A DNA stretch of 64,000 bases from Solidesulfovibrio carbinoliphilus subsp. oakridgensis (GCF_000177215.2 NZ_CM001368.1:3603625-3667624), one strand, 5' to 3'. Positions 53,248 to 61,555 are shown, numbered from the stretch's first letter. Notes: generated by a model from the letters alone, not told the origin. Made by a program: numbers and translations.

Positions 53248-53686
53248 GAAATCCGGACGCAAATTCGGCAGGAATTCCTCCCACCGGGAGGCCATGCTGC
53301 GCAATATGGCCCGTTCGCTCGTCATCCACGAGCGCATCCGCACCACCGAACACAAGGCCAAGGAACTGCGCGGCGTTGTCGAACGCCTCATCACCCTGGC
53401 CCAGACCGACAGCCTCCACGCCCGCCGGCTGGCCTACAAGTTCCTGGCCAACCACCAGCTCGTGGCCCGGCTCTTCGACGAGATCGGCCCCCGTTTCCGC
53501 GGGCAGGCCGGCGGCTACACCCGCGTGGTCAAGATGGGACTGCCCCGGGCCGGCGACTGCGCCCCCATGGCCGTCATCGAACTGACCCGCATGGCCGGCG
53601 AAACCGCCCCGGCCAAGGCTCCCCAAGAGGCCCCGGTCGAGCAGCAGGCTTCCCTTGCTCCGACCGAGACCGCTCCCCAGGCGTAA
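53237..53686 (+). CDS. rplQ: 50S ribosomal protein L17
   Basis: A 149-residue L17, last gene of the ribosomal block. It begins [20 protein letters not shown] and has the [19 protein letters not shown] core. The last 30 residues are an Ala/Pro/Glu-rich extension ([19 protein letters not shown]) beyond the usual end. A strong terminator follows. Confidence 0.97.
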   Translation: MRHKKSGRKFGRNSSHREAMLRNMARSLVIHERIRTTEHKAKELRGVVERLITLAQTDSLHARRLAYKFLANHQLVARLFDEIGPRFRGQAGGYTRVVKMGLPRAGDCAPMAVIELTRMAGETAPAKAPQEAPVEQQASLAPTETAPQA

Positions 53687-53690
53687 GCAC

Positions 53691-53721
53691 AAGCAGGGTC
53701 CCTTGGACCCTGCTTTTTTTT
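53691..53721 (+). terminator. Terminator of the ribosomal protein block
   Basis: An 11-bp stem AAGCAGGGTCC / GGACCCTGCTT with a CTT loop and a run of Ts, just after the rplQ stop. Confidence 0.93.
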
Positions 53722-53729
53722 GTTCCGTA

Positions 53730-53760
53730 CTATAGTTTTTATCTATGGAAAGAATATAGT
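53730..53760. promoter_or_regulatory. Candidate LysR operator and autoregulatory site
   Basis: Three CTAT/ATAG half-sites are packed before the LysR start: ATAG-N7-CTAT at 53732-53746 (a T-N11-A box) and a further ATAG at 53756-53759. The arrangement overlaps the likely promoter and ribosome site of the regulator, as expected for negative autoregulation. Confidence 0.5.
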
Positions 53761-53762
53761 CT

Positions 53763-54653
53763 ATGGATGTTCGCCGGCTCCAGGCCTTTGCCAAGGTCTA
53801 TGACCTGCGCAGCTTTTCCCGGGCGGGCGAAGACCTGCTGCTGTCCCAGCCGACCATCAGCGCCCATATCCTGGCCCTGGAGGAAGAGCTCGACACCCAG
53901 CTGTTCGACCGGCTCGGCCGTACCGTCCTGCCGACCCAGGCCGGCGAGGTCCTCTACCGGTACTGCACCACCATCTTCAGCCAGCTCGACCACGCCCGGG
54001 CCGACATCCTGGCCCTGTCCAAGCGGGTGGCCGGGGAACTGGCCGTCGGCGGCAGCACGATTCCGGCCCAGTACATCATCCCCAAGCTGGTGGCCGGGTT
54101 CCTGGCCGCCTACCCCGAAGTCCGCATCGACCTCAAGGGCGGCGACACCCGGGAGATCACGGCCATGATCGTGGCGGGGGACGCGCATCTCGGCATCGTC
54201 GGCGCGCCGGCGGCCCAGCCGGAGCTGGTCAGCCGGCCGATCCTGGAAGACTCCCTGGTGCTGGTGGCGCCCAAGGACATGGGGGCCGTGTCCCTGGACG
54301 GCGGGGACTGGCGGGCCAGGCTGGTGCGGCTCCCCTGGGTCATGCGCGAGTCCGGTTCCGGCACCCGGCTGGCCCTGGAGCGGGCCCTGGCCCAGGCCGA
54401 CATCGACATCCGGGACCTGCGCGCCGTGCTCCAGGTCCATTCCTCCCTGGCGGTGCTGGAGTGCGTCGAAGCCGGGCTCGGCGTTTCGGTCGTCTCCCAC
54501 ATGGCGGCCCGGGCCTATTTGGATCGCGGGACGGTATCCCTGCTCGCGGCCCCGGAGCTCGACATGCGGCGCAGTTTTTACGCCGTGCACCACGGGCGGC
54601 GCTACATGTTCCCGGCGTTGCGGTTTTTTCTGGCCGCCTGCTGCGAGCTGTGA
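53763..54653 (+). CDS. LysR-family transcriptional regulator
   Basis: A 296-residue regulator. The N-terminal winged helix (VRRLQAFAKVYDLRSFSRAGEDLLLSQPTIS in outline, residues 3-33) is followed by a linker helix and a periplasmic-binding-like sensor (GELAVGGSTIPAQYIIPKLV). The sensor wording recalls the CysL/selenium-metabolism-associated LysR group known from sulfate reducers; that subgroup call is tentative. It converges with the flagellin gene at a bidirectional terminator; its target genes are unknown. Confidence 0.88.
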   Translation: MDVRRLQAFAKVYDLRSFSRAGEDLLLSQPTISAHILALEEELDTQLFDRLGRTVLPTQAGEVLYRYCTTIFSQLDHARADILALSKRVAGELAVGGSTIPAQYIIPKLVAGFLAAYPEVRIDLKGGDTREITAMIVAGDAHLGIVGAPAAQPELVSRPILEDSLVLVAPKDMGAVSLDGGDWRARLVRLPWVMRESGSGTRLALERALAQADIDIRDLRAVLQVHSSLAVLECVEAGLGVSVVSHMAARAYLDRGTVSLLAAPELDMRRSFYAVHHGRRYMFPALRFFLAACCEL

Positions 54654-54668
54654 CAGCCGCTGCCCATG

Positions 54669-54708
54669 AAAAAAGGCCTGCCCGGGAATTCCGGAGCAGG
54701 CCTTTTTT
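54669..54708. terminator. Bidirectional terminator between lysR and flagellin
   Basis: A 13-base arm AAAAAAGGCCTGC pairs with GCAGGCCTTTTTT, giving A/T tails on both strands; the inner CCGG pairs extend the stem. It serves both converging genes. Confidence 0.93.
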
Positions 54709-54733
54709 GTTGGATCGAGGCGGAAGCGGTTCA

Positions 54734-55627
54734 CTAGCCGCCGATGAGCTGCATGGCCATCTTGGGCAGGGAGTTGGCCTGGGAGAGCATGGCCACCGCC
54801 GACTGGGTCAGGATCTGGTTGCGCACGAACTGGGTCATTTCCGTGGCCACGTCCACGTCCGAGATCTGGGACTCGGCCGCCTGCAGGTTTTCGCTCTGGA
54901 TCTGCAGGTTGGAGATGGTGTTCTCCAGGCGGTTCTGCAAGGCGCCCAGGTTGGCCCGGATCTTGTCCTTGGACACGATGGCCGAGGTGATGGCGTCAAG
55001 GGCCTTCTGGGCCAGTTCCTGGGTGGAGATGCTGCGGCCCGCGGCCGACGAGGCCGCGCCGATGCCGACGCCCAGGGCCGAGGCCGTGGAGGTGCCGATC
55101 TGGACGTAGTAGTAGTCCTCGGCGCTGTTGTTGCTGGCACCGAAATGGACCTTCATCTTGCCGGTGGCATTGAGGCCGGCGCCGCTGTGGGTGGCTCCGG
55201 ACAGGTTGCCGTTCAAAAGATAGATGCCGTTGAAGTCCGTGGCATTGGCGATTCGGGTGATTTCCGAGGCCATGGCCTGGTATTCCGAGTCGATGATCAG
55301 GCGCTGGTCCGAGGTATAGGTGCCGGTGGCGGCCTGCTCGGCCAGTTCCTTCATGCGGATGAGCTTTTCGTCCACGACCTGGAGCGCGCCGTCGGCGGTC
55401 TGGATCATGGAGATGGCGTCGTTGGCGTTGCGGACACCCTGGTTGGTGGCCGCGATGTCCGAGCGCATGAGTTCGCGGATGGCCAGGCCGGCGGCGTCGT
55501 CGGCCGCGGTGGTGATGCGCAGTCCGGACGACAGGCGGTTGGTCGAGGTGGCCAGGGCGCTGTACGAGTTGGACAGGTTGCGGGAAGCGGTGGCGGCCAT
55601 CATATTGTGGTTGATTACGAGAGACAT
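54734..55627 (-). CDS. Flagellin
   Basis: A 297-residue flagellin, on the short side, with conserved D0/D1 ends and a small central domain. The N-terminal LVINHNMMAATASRNL and LSSGLRITTAADDAAGLAI, and the C-terminal ESQISDVDVATEMTQF and LSQANSLPKMAMQLIGG, are typical. It is secreted by the flagellar type III system and polymerises into the filament. Two sigma-28 promoters and a possible CsrA site lie upstream. GGAGGAAAAGCC precedes the ATG. Confidence 0.96.
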   Translation of the reverse strand: MSLVINHNMMAATASRNLSNSYSALATSTNRLSSGLRITTAADDAAGLAIRELMRSDIAATNQGVRNANDAISMIQTADGALQVVDEKLIRMKELAEQAATGTYTSDQRLIIDSEYQAMASEITRIANATDFNGIYLLNGNLSGATHSGAGLNATGKMKVHFGASNNSAEDYYYVQIGTSTASALGVGIGAASSAAGRSISTQELAQKALDAITSAIVSKDKIRANLGALQNRLENTISNLQIQSENLQAAESQISDVDVATEMTQFVRNQILTQSAVAMLSQANSLPKMAMQLIGG

Positions 55628-55633
55628 GGCTTT

Positions 55634-55641
55634 TCCTCCGT
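55634..55641 (-). promoter_or_regulatory. CsrA-type site over the flagellin ribosome site
   Basis: On the coding strand it reads CACGGAGG, matching the CANGGANG CsrA core and overlapping the Shine-Dalgarno, as at hag leaders regulated by CsrA-FliW. A second GGA (CTGGATG) lies about 15 bases upstream. Confidence 0.4.
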
Positions 55642-55824
55642 GAAAAGATTGTGCATCCAGCTAGTTGCCCATGAAGGCGAAGAGCTCGCCGGCGGCATGG
55701 GGGTCAGACGGTTCGGTTTGTGGCTTGCGCCGGCCTGCTCCATTGGGTGAACATTCGGGTGAGCCTCCTTTGCCAGGAAATCTTTTCTGCGGCGTTGCTT
55801 TCATTCGCGGCAGCTTTGACTCCC

Positions 55825-55851
55825 TTATCGGCCCCCTGCGAAAACCCTTTA
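55825..55851 (-). promoter_or_regulatory. Sigma-28 (FliA) promoter, proximal
   Basis: On the minus strand: TAAA, 15-base spacer, GCCGATAA, an exact match to the FliA consensus. It lies about 200 bases upstream of the flagellin start. Confidence 0.88.
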
Positions 55852-56024
55852 GGAAAAAATGCATGATTTTTTTGGAGGGAAAATGGCCACAAGGATTCCG
55901 TATCCAGGGCAAGGCCCGGGATTTTGCGGGAATGGACTGGGGTGGTGCGTGAAATATGAGGGTGTTGTGGCGATACTGCAGGGGGAGGACGGCAATACTG
56001 CAGAACAAGGCTTGTTCAGCCTTC

Positions 56025-56051
56025 TTATCGGCCTGCCGCGAAAACCCTTTA
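56025..56051 (-). promoter_or_regulatory. Sigma-28 (FliA) promoter, distal
   Basis: A second exact match, TAAA-N15-GCCGATAA, exactly 200 bases upstream of the first and in the same direction. The shared core is about 30 bases; flanks differ. Confidence 0.85.
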
Positions 56052-56128
56052 GGGCTTTTTCCCAAAAGTTTTCCCGGGCCGGCACATTTCCACCCGCCAC
56101 CCGCCTTGCCTGGGAAAAGCGGGCATGT

Positions 56129-56144
56129 CATAGTAATTGTTATG
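56129..56144. promoter_or_regulatory. Candidate tungstate-responsive operator before tupA
   Basis: A dyad CATA-N8-TATG in an AT-rich patch 30 bases before the tupA start. Tungstate uptake in related bacteria is controlled by a TunR/ModE-like repressor; assignment of this dyad is inference. Confidence 0.35.
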
Positions 56145-56173
56145 CTAAGTCAAACAAAACAGAGGAGGACACA

Positions 56174-57019
56174 ATGCGCTTGAAAACCACGCAGTGGCTT
56201 TTGCTGGGACTTGCCCTGGTCTTTGTGTGTGCCGGGCCGGCGGCGGCCGCCACGGCCAAGGACGAGGTGCTGATGATGGCCACCACCACCAGCACCGACG
56301 ACACGGGACTCCTCCCGGTCATGGCCGAGGCCTTCAAGAAGGACACGGGCATCGAACTCAAGTGGGTGGCCGTGGGCACGGGCAAGGCGCTCGAGCACGG
56401 CAAGAACTGCGATGTGGACGTGCTCCTGGTCCATGCCCCGGGCGCGGAGAAGAAGTTCGTGGAAGAGGGCTACGGCATCAACCGGACCCAGGTCATGTAC
56501 AACGATTTCGTCCTGGTCGGCCCGGCCGCCGATCCGGCCAAGATCAAGGGCAAGACCACGGCCGAGGGGCTAACCGCCATCGCCGGGGCCAAGGCCTCGT
56601 TCGTCAGCCGGGGCGACGATTCCGGCACCCACAAGATGGAGCAGTCCCTGTGGAAGGTCGCGAACCTGCCCCTGCCGGACAAGGAGTCCTGGTACGCCTC
56701 GGCCGGGCAGGGCATGCTGGCCACGCTGACCATGGCCGGCGAGCGCGGGGCCTACACCCTGGTCGACCGCGGCACCTACATCGCCTACGAGGACCAGGCC
56801 AAGGGCAAGCCGGCCCTGGTCGTGCTGGTCGAGGGCGACAAGCCGCTTCTGAACCAGTACAGCGTCCTCTCGGTCAATCCCGAGAAGTGCAAGGCCGTCA
56901 AGTTCGAGGCGGCCGAAACGTTCCGCAAGTGGCTGGCCTCGGCCAAGGGGCAGCAGGTTGTCGGCGCCTTCACGCTCAAGGGCAAGCCGCTTTTCACGCC
57001 TAACGCCGCCAAGCCGTAA
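56174..57019 (+). CDS. tupA: Tungstate ABC transporter, substrate-binding protein
   Basis: A 281-residue periplasmic protein. The signal peptide is residues 1-26 (QWLLLGLALVFVCAGPAAAA). The mature protein starts with MMATTTSTDDTGLLPVM and contains VSRGDDSGTHKMEQ, the oxyanion-binding signatures of TupA. AGAGGAGG precedes the ATG. It captures tungstate with high affinity; a role in supplying tungsten to formate dehydrogenases or aldehyde oxidoreductases is inference. First gene of tupABC. Confidence 0.93.
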   Translation: MRLKTTQWLLLGLALVFVCAGPAAAATAKDEVLMMATTTSTDDTGLLPVMAEAFKKDTGIELKWVAVGTGKALEHGKNCDVDVLLVHAPGAEKKFVEEGYGINRTQVMYNDFVLVGPAADPAKIKGKTTAEGLTAIAGAKASFVSRGDDSGTHKMEQSLWKVANLPLPDKESWYASAGQGMLATLTMAGERGAYTLVDRGTYIAYEDQAKGKPALVVLVEGDKPLLNQYSVLSVNPEKCKAVKFEAAETFRKWLASAKGQQVVGAFTLKGKPLFTPNAAKP

Positions 57020-57082
57020 CGGCGCATGCCAGCGTCCGGCCGGCCGCTTTCGCCTGGGCCGGCCGGACCGCCAAAGACACCC

Positions 57083-57778
57083 ATGGACTATATCCTAGGC
57101 GGTTTGTATCAGGCGTTCGTGCTGCTGTTGCACGGCGATCCGGAAACCTTTTCCGCGGTCTGGACCACGCTGGCCACCACCTTCGAGGCCATGGCCGCGA
57201 CGCTTGCGCTCGGGGCCCCGGCCGGGTTCCTGCTCGGGTATGCCGACTTTCCGGGCAAGCGGGCGGTGCGGCTTTGCGTGGAGACCTTTTTGTCCTTCCC
57301 GACGGTCGTCATCGGCCTCGTGGTCTACGCCCTGATCTCCAGGCGGGGGCCGCTCGGAGACTGGGGGCTTCTCTTCACGGTCCCGGGCATGGCCGTCGGC
57401 CTCACCATCCTCGGGCTCCCCATCGTCATCGCCCTGACCGCCCAGGCCGTGGAAAGCCTGGACGCCAGGCTGCGGCCGACGCTTTTGACGCTCGGGGCCA
57501 GGCCGCGCCACGTCTTCTTCGCCACCCTGTCCGAGGCCCGCTTCGGCATGCTCCTGGCCACCACCGCCGCCTTCGGCCGCATCGTCTCGGAGATCGGCAT
57601 TTCCATGATGCTTGGCGGCAACATCAAGTGGGACACCCGCACCATCACCACGGCCATCGCCCTTGAGACCGGCAAGGGCGAGTTCGCCACCGGCATCGCG
57701 CTTGGCATGGTGCTCATGGCCATCGCCTTCCTGGTCAACCTGGCCGCCACGGCCTTTCGCCGGAGGTCGGCCGCATGA
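57083..57778 (+). CDS. tupB: Tungstate ABC transporter permease
   Basis: A 231-residue inner-membrane permease with five to six hydrophobic segments. The start at 57083 (MDYILGGLYQAFVLLL) matches TupB N-termini; an in-frame ATG at 57026 would add a Pro-rich leader. The coupling loop LGARPRHVFFATLSEARFGML contains the EAA-type motif. It overlaps tupC by four bases (ATGA). Confidence 0.92.
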   Translation: MDYILGGLYQAFVLLLHGDPETFSAVWTTLATTFEAMAATLALGAPAGFLLGYADFPGKRAVRLCVETFLSFPTVVIGLVVYALISRRGPLGDWGLLFTVPGMAVGLTILGLPIVIALTAQAVESLDARLRPTLLTLGARPRHVFFATLSEARFGMLLATTAAFGRIVSEIGISMMLGGNIKWDTRTITTAIALETGKGEFATGIALGMVLMAIAFLVNLAATAFRRRSAA

Positions 57779-58497
57779 CCGCCCTCTACGAACTCACGGA
57801 CGTGACGCAACGCTACGGCGGCCGGCAGGTGCTGCGCATCCCCGCACTGTCCATCGCCCCGGGCACCATCACCTGCCTGGCCGGCCCCAACGGCGGCGGC
57901 AAGAGCACGCTTTTGCGCCTGCTCGCCTTTCTCGAAGCCCCGGCCGGGGGAACCATCCGCTACCAGGGCCGGGAGACGGCCGGCCGGGAATTCGACCTGC
58001 GCGGGGAAGTCACCTATTTCCCCCAGGAACCGTATCTGCTCAAGCGCTCGGTCCGGGCCAACGTGGGCTACGGGCTGGCCATCCGGGGCGTGCCGGACGC
58101 CCGGGCCCGGGTGGACGCGGCGCTCGTCGCCGTGGGCCTCGATCCGGCCCGTTTCGGCGGCCGGCTGTGGCACCAGCTGTCCGGGGGCGAGGTCAAACGG
58201 GTGGCCCTGGCCGCCCGGCTGGCCCTGCGGCCCCGGGTGCTCTTGCTCGACGAGCCCACGGCCAACCTGGACCGCGACAGCGCGGAGCTGGTGCGCCAGG
58301 CCGTGGTCGCGGCCCGGGAGGAGCATGGCACGACCCTTGTGGTCAGCGGCCACGACCATCCCTGGCTGCGGGCCATCCAGGACGACATGCTGTGGCTGCG
58401 CGACGGCGCGCTGGCCGCCCCGCCGGCGGGCGAGTGGGACAGGGGGCCCGGGCGCCGGGCCGCCGCAACCGACAGCCAAGGGAGAGAAAAACCATGA
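57775..58497 (+). CDS. tupC: Tungstate ABC transporter ATPase
   Basis: A 240-residue ATPase with Walker A GPNGGGKS (37-44), signature LSGGEVKR, Walker B VLLLDEPTANLD and switch histidine in VVSGHDH. It overlaps tupB and the downstream MobB-like gene by four bases each (ATGA), so the four genes are tightly coupled. It powers tungstate import. Confidence 0.93.
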   Translation: MTALYELTDVTQRYGGRQVLRIPALSIAPGTITCLAGPNGGGKSTLLRLLAFLEAPAGGTIRYQGRETAGREFDLRGEVTYFPQEPYLLKRSVRANVGYGLAIRGVPDARARVDAALVAVGLDPARFGGRLWHQLSGGEVKRVALAARLALRPRVLLLDEPTANLDRDSAELVRQAVVAAREEHGTTLVVSGHDHPWLRAIQDDMLWLRDGALAAPPAGEWDRGPGRRAAATDSQGREKP

Positions 58498-59198
58498 AAG
58501 GCGTGCAGATTCTCGGATTCAAGAAATCCGGCAAGACCACCCTGTGCGAGGACCTGCTGCGGCGGTTCGCCCAAAAGGGCCTGGCCGCCTGCGCGCTCAA
58601 GTGCACGCACAACCCGGGCCTGGACAAGGAAGACACGGACACGGACCGGTTCTTGCCCCACTGCCGGGCCGTGGGGGCCATTGCCGGGCAGGAGAGCGCC
58701 ATCTTCTGGCAGGGGCAGCGCGACGTGGCCGACATGGTATCGCTTTTGGCCGGCGATGTCCTGGTCATGGAAGGCGGCCGCGAGCACGCCCTGGCTCCCC
58801 GGGTCCTGGTGCTTCACGATGCGGCCGAGGCGGAAAAGCTGTCGGACCCGGGGCTGGTCCTGGCCGTCTTCGGCCCGGTGGCCGTGCCCGGGCTGCCCCA
58901 CATGACCGACGTGGACGCCCTGGCCGAGTTGGTCCTGGAGCGGGGCTTCGTGCTGCCGGGCCTGGACTGCGGGGCCTGCGGCCGCGAGGACTGCGGGACG
59001 CTCGCCGCCGACATCCTGGCCGGCCGGGCGACCGTTGCCGACTGCGCCACCCGGGCCGCCGCCATGACCGTCACCGTCGGCGACCGGTCCCTGGAACTCA
59101 ACCCCTTTGTGGAACGCATCCTGCGGTCCGGCATCCGGGGCCTGCTGTCCGAACTGAAGGGCTTTTCCCCGGGCCCGATCACCATCCGCATCGGCTGA
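58494..59198 (+). CDS. MobB-like P-loop protein with a C-terminal four-cysteine Fe-S-type domain
   Basis: A 234-residue protein. Residues 1-150 resemble MobB, the GTP-binding partner in molybdopterin-guanine dinucleotide synthesis: P-loop GFKKSGKTT (8-16), then CALKCTHNPG and VLVMEGG. Residues 150-234 add C159-x2-C162-x4-C167-x16-C184 (LDCGACGREDCG), suitable for a [4Fe-4S] cluster. It is coupled to tupC by ATGA. I infer a role in inserting imported tungstate or making the bis-MGD cofactor. Confidence 0.78.
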   Translation: MKGVQILGFKKSGKTTLCEDLLRRFAQKGLAACALKCTHNPGLDKEDTDTDRFLPHCRAVGAIAGQESAIFWQGQRDVADMVSLLAGDVLVMEGGREHALAPRVLVLHDAAEAEKLSDPGLVLAVFGPVAVPGLPHMTDVDALAELVLERGFVLPGLDCGACGREDCGTLAADILAGRATVADCATRAAAMTVTVGDRSLELNPFVERILRSGIRGLLSELKGFSPGPITIRIG

Positions 59199-59368
59199 CC
59201 CCGGGTCGCCGGCGGGTGGGGAGGCGTCGCCGGCCAGTCGGGAATCGGCTGGCCGGCGGCGTCCCGATCCGCCCGGGCTTTTCCCGCGTGCGCCGGAAAG
59301 GCGTATTGTCTTCACCGGATATCGCGGGTATGGGGGATGAGACCGCATTTGTTTCCCGGAGGAGCCGC

Positions 59369-60802
59369 ATGAGCGCCAAGGACGTCGTCGACACCCTCAC
59401 GGTCCTGAGCGCCGGCGCTTCGGATGACCCCTCCGTGCTCGACCGGCATGTGCTCGAGGCCGTGGCCCGGCGCATCCACAAGAAGATGGACGACTACGAG
59501 GCTTACAGCTTCACGGCCCTCCAGAGCATCTCGCTCAACATCTTTTTCGACCTGGCCCAGGAGTTCCCGACCGTCGAACACCTGTATGCCGTGTGCCTGC
59601 TCATTCCGAAGATGTTTTTCGACATGGAGTGCAACCTCTATGTCCTGGACAACAAAAGCGGGGCCATCCGGCGCTGCGCCTACCGGTGCCTGGACGCCGA
59701 CGCCGGGGAGCTGGCCGATCTGCCCTTTCCCCAGAAGACCGTGATCCGCGAGGACCGGCTCCTTATTCCCATCAAGGGCAACCACGAGCTCATTTCCCAA
59801 CTGCCGTTCACGCCCCGCGAGGATGTCTTCGGCATGCTGGAGATCTTTCCGGTCAGCCGGCTGACCGAGCACGACCGGCTCTTTTTCGAACGCTACGCCA
59901 ACCGGTTCGGCTACCAGCTCCACAACCGCATCCTGGCCAACAAGAACAAGGAGCACCTGCAGTTCATCCGCAGCCTGGTGAAAGACATCGGGCACAACGT
60001 CATTGTCCCCAACATCTATTTCAAGCTCTACTACAAGCGGCTGCGCTCCAAGATCGACCTGCTGAAATTTTTCGAGTGGAAGCTCAAGCAGACTTTCGAG
60101 GGCGAGACGCCGCCCGGCGAGGCGTTAAGTCCCGCCCACGACAAGCTCCTGCGGGATCTCGGCTATATCCATGAAGGCCTCATGGACCAGTACCGCCAGA
60201 TCCTCACCCACTACGAGCAGACGAGCCTCTTTCTGGAGACGCTCCTGCGGCGGTCGCACTTCGAGGAAGGCCGGTACGTGCTGGAAAAGCGGGCCTGCAA
60301 CTTCAAGAAGCAGGTCATCGACCTGCAGCTCGAACGCTACCGGCCCCGGTTCGAGGAGCGGGGCATCGAGATCGACACCTCCCTGGGCGGGGTGCCGGAC
60401 CAGGAGATCGAGGTGGTGGTGGACATAGGGCTCGTCAGCCAGGTCTACGCCAACCTTTTTTCCAATGCCGTCAAGTACACCCGCGAGGTGACCGACGCCA
60501 CCGGCCGCAAGCGGCGGTTCATCTCCTTTGGCTGGGAGCGCAAGGAAAATTTCTTCGGCCCGGGCCGCGACGGCATAAAGCTCAACGTCTTCACGTCCGG
60601 CCCGCCCATCCCGCCGGAAACCGCCGCCCACCTCTTCGAGGAGGGCGTCCGGGGCGAGAACGCCTCGGGCGAATACGGCACCGGCCACGGCCTCTACTTC
60701 ATCCGCGAAGTGGTCCGCCTGCACGGCGGGGTCGAAGGCTACGAAGCCACGTCGCTTGGCAACAACTTCTTCTTTATCCTGCCCATGGACCCGGTGTTGT
60801 AA
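59369..60802 (+). CDS. GAF-type sensor histidine kinase-like protein
   Basis: A 477-residue soluble protein; CGGAGGAG precedes the ATG at 59369. Residues 60-185 look like a GAF domain. A dimerisation helix region contains VKDIGHNVIVPN (H209), an atypical acceptor box. The HATPase domain has the N box ANLFSNAVKY (361-370) and the G box GTGHGLYFIREVV. Phosphotransfer competence is uncertain because the H box is non-standard. No regulator is adjacent; a composite repeat follows. Confidence 0.78.
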   Translation: MSAKDVVDTLTVLSAGASDDPSVLDRHVLEAVARRIHKKMDDYEAYSFTALQSISLNIFFDLAQEFPTVEHLYAVCLLIPKMFFDMECNLYVLDNKSGAIRRCAYRCLDADAGELADLPFPQKTVIREDRLLIPIKGNHELISQLPFTPREDVFGMLEIFPVSRLTEHDRLFFERYANRFGYQLHNRILANKNKEHLQFIRSLVKDIGHNVIVPNIYFKLYYKRLRSKIDLLKFFEWKLKQTFEGETPPGEALSPAHDKLLRDLGYIHEGLMDQYRQILTHYEQTSLFLETLLRRSHFEEGRYVLEKRACNFKKQVIDLQLERYRPRFEERGIEIDTSLGGVPDQEIEVVVDIGLVSQVYANLFSNAVKYTREVTDATGRKRRFISFGWERKENFFGPGRDGIKLNVFTSGPPIPPETAAHLFEEGVRGENASGEYGTGHGLYFIREVVRLHGGVEGYEATSLGNNFFFILPMDPVL

Positions 60803-60805
60803 GAA

Positions 60806-60900
60806 GGAAGATGCCTCCGGCGGCCAGGAGAGGCTCTGCCTCTCCTGGACCTCTCCGCCGGGGGGCGTCACACCCCCCCGGACCCCCTGGAAAGGGGAGG
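60806..60900 (+). repeat. Repeat family A, copy 6 (double hairpin)
   Basis: The 13-mer is at 60813-60825. Two hairpins follow: CCAGGAGAGGC-TCT-GCCTCTCCTGG and a G-run/C-run stem around CGTCACAC. It is placed four bases after the kinase stop and merges into repeat family B. Confidence 0.85.
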
Positions 60901-60950
60901 GGGCGCCTTCGCGGGACCGCGAACGTCCGTCCCGTCGTTTCGAAGGGGGT

Positions 60951-60985
60951 GCGGGGGAAACGCTTTTTAAAAGCGTTTCCCCCGC
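60951..60985. repeat. Repeat family B, copy 1
   Basis: A perfect 17-bp stem GCGGGGGAAACGCTTTT / AAAAGCGTTTCCCCCGC around a single T, preceded by GTTTCGAAGGGGGT. It overlaps the 3' end of the next minus-strand gene and supplies its last codons and stop. Confidence 0.88.
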
Positions 60986-61497
60986 GTCTTTGCTTTGGGC
61001 CGCGAGCGCCTTCCCCGCCACAGCCGCAGCATGGTCGCGCCGTTGACCACGGCGATGATCGATTCGAGCAGCGTTCCCCCGATCGAGCCCGACAGGATAT
61101 TGTTGGCCAGCCAGCACAGCGTGGCCAGGAAGAGCACGGCCCGCATGCCGATGCCGGTCAGGAAAAAGACCGCCACCGTGCCGCACACCCCGGCCGCGAT
61201 GGAAAACCAGCTCATGGCCGAGGTGGCGAGCGCCGCGCCGAGCCCGATGTTGGAGACCAGGAAAAAGGCCGCCACCCAGGGGGAGCGGGTTTTGAGCGAG
61301 GCGAACATGCGAAGCGTCGACAGCCCGGCCGAGAGCGAGGCCGCGTTGTTGCCGAGCAGGTAGAAGTGCAGGGTGTAGACGGCGCATTCGGTGGCGACCA
61401 GGAGCTTGAGCCGCCAGTCGATGCGCTGGGCAAAGGCCGCCACGCCAAGCACGAAGGCGACGTAGCCGACAAGTTGGGCAGGGGAGGTGAAATCCAT
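60967..61497 (-). CDS. YgjV-like inner-membrane protein
   Basis: A 176-residue membrane protein with five to six helices. It matches the YgjV/Imp-YgjV pattern: QLVGYVAFVLGVAAFAQR, TLHFYLLGNNAASLSAGLST and LANNILSGSIGGTLLESI. Function is unknown. The final residues TRGKRF and the stop are encoded by the right arm of repeat B, so the C-terminus may have been extended or replaced when the repeat inserted. Confidence 0.82.
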   Translation of the reverse strand: MDFTSPAQLVGYVAFVLGVAAFAQRIDWRLKLLVATECAVYTLHFYLLGNNAASLSAGLSTLRMFASLKTRSPWVAAFFLVSNIGLGAALATSAMSWFSIAAGVCGTVAVFFLTGIGMRAVLFLATLCWLANNILSGSIGGTLLESIIAVVNGATMLRLWRGRRSRPKAKTRGKRF

Positions 61498-61555
61498 TTT
61501 TTTCTTTTTTTAAGGGCGGGTGCGGCTTTTCCCCGGGTCGGGGGAGGCGTGACGG

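Larger units (their letters stand above)
55628..56173. other. 546-base region between flagellin and tupA
   Basis: It contains a CsrA-like site at the flagellin ribosome site, two leftward FliA promoters 200 bp apart, and a short dyad before tupA. Leftward and rightward frames here have no ribosome sites and no protein-like features, so I see no gene. Confidence 0.6.

Noticed and set aside
55661-56131. A 156-codon minus-strand frame between flagellin and tupA
   Set aside because: It spans both FliA promoters, has no ribosome site and an implausible composition.
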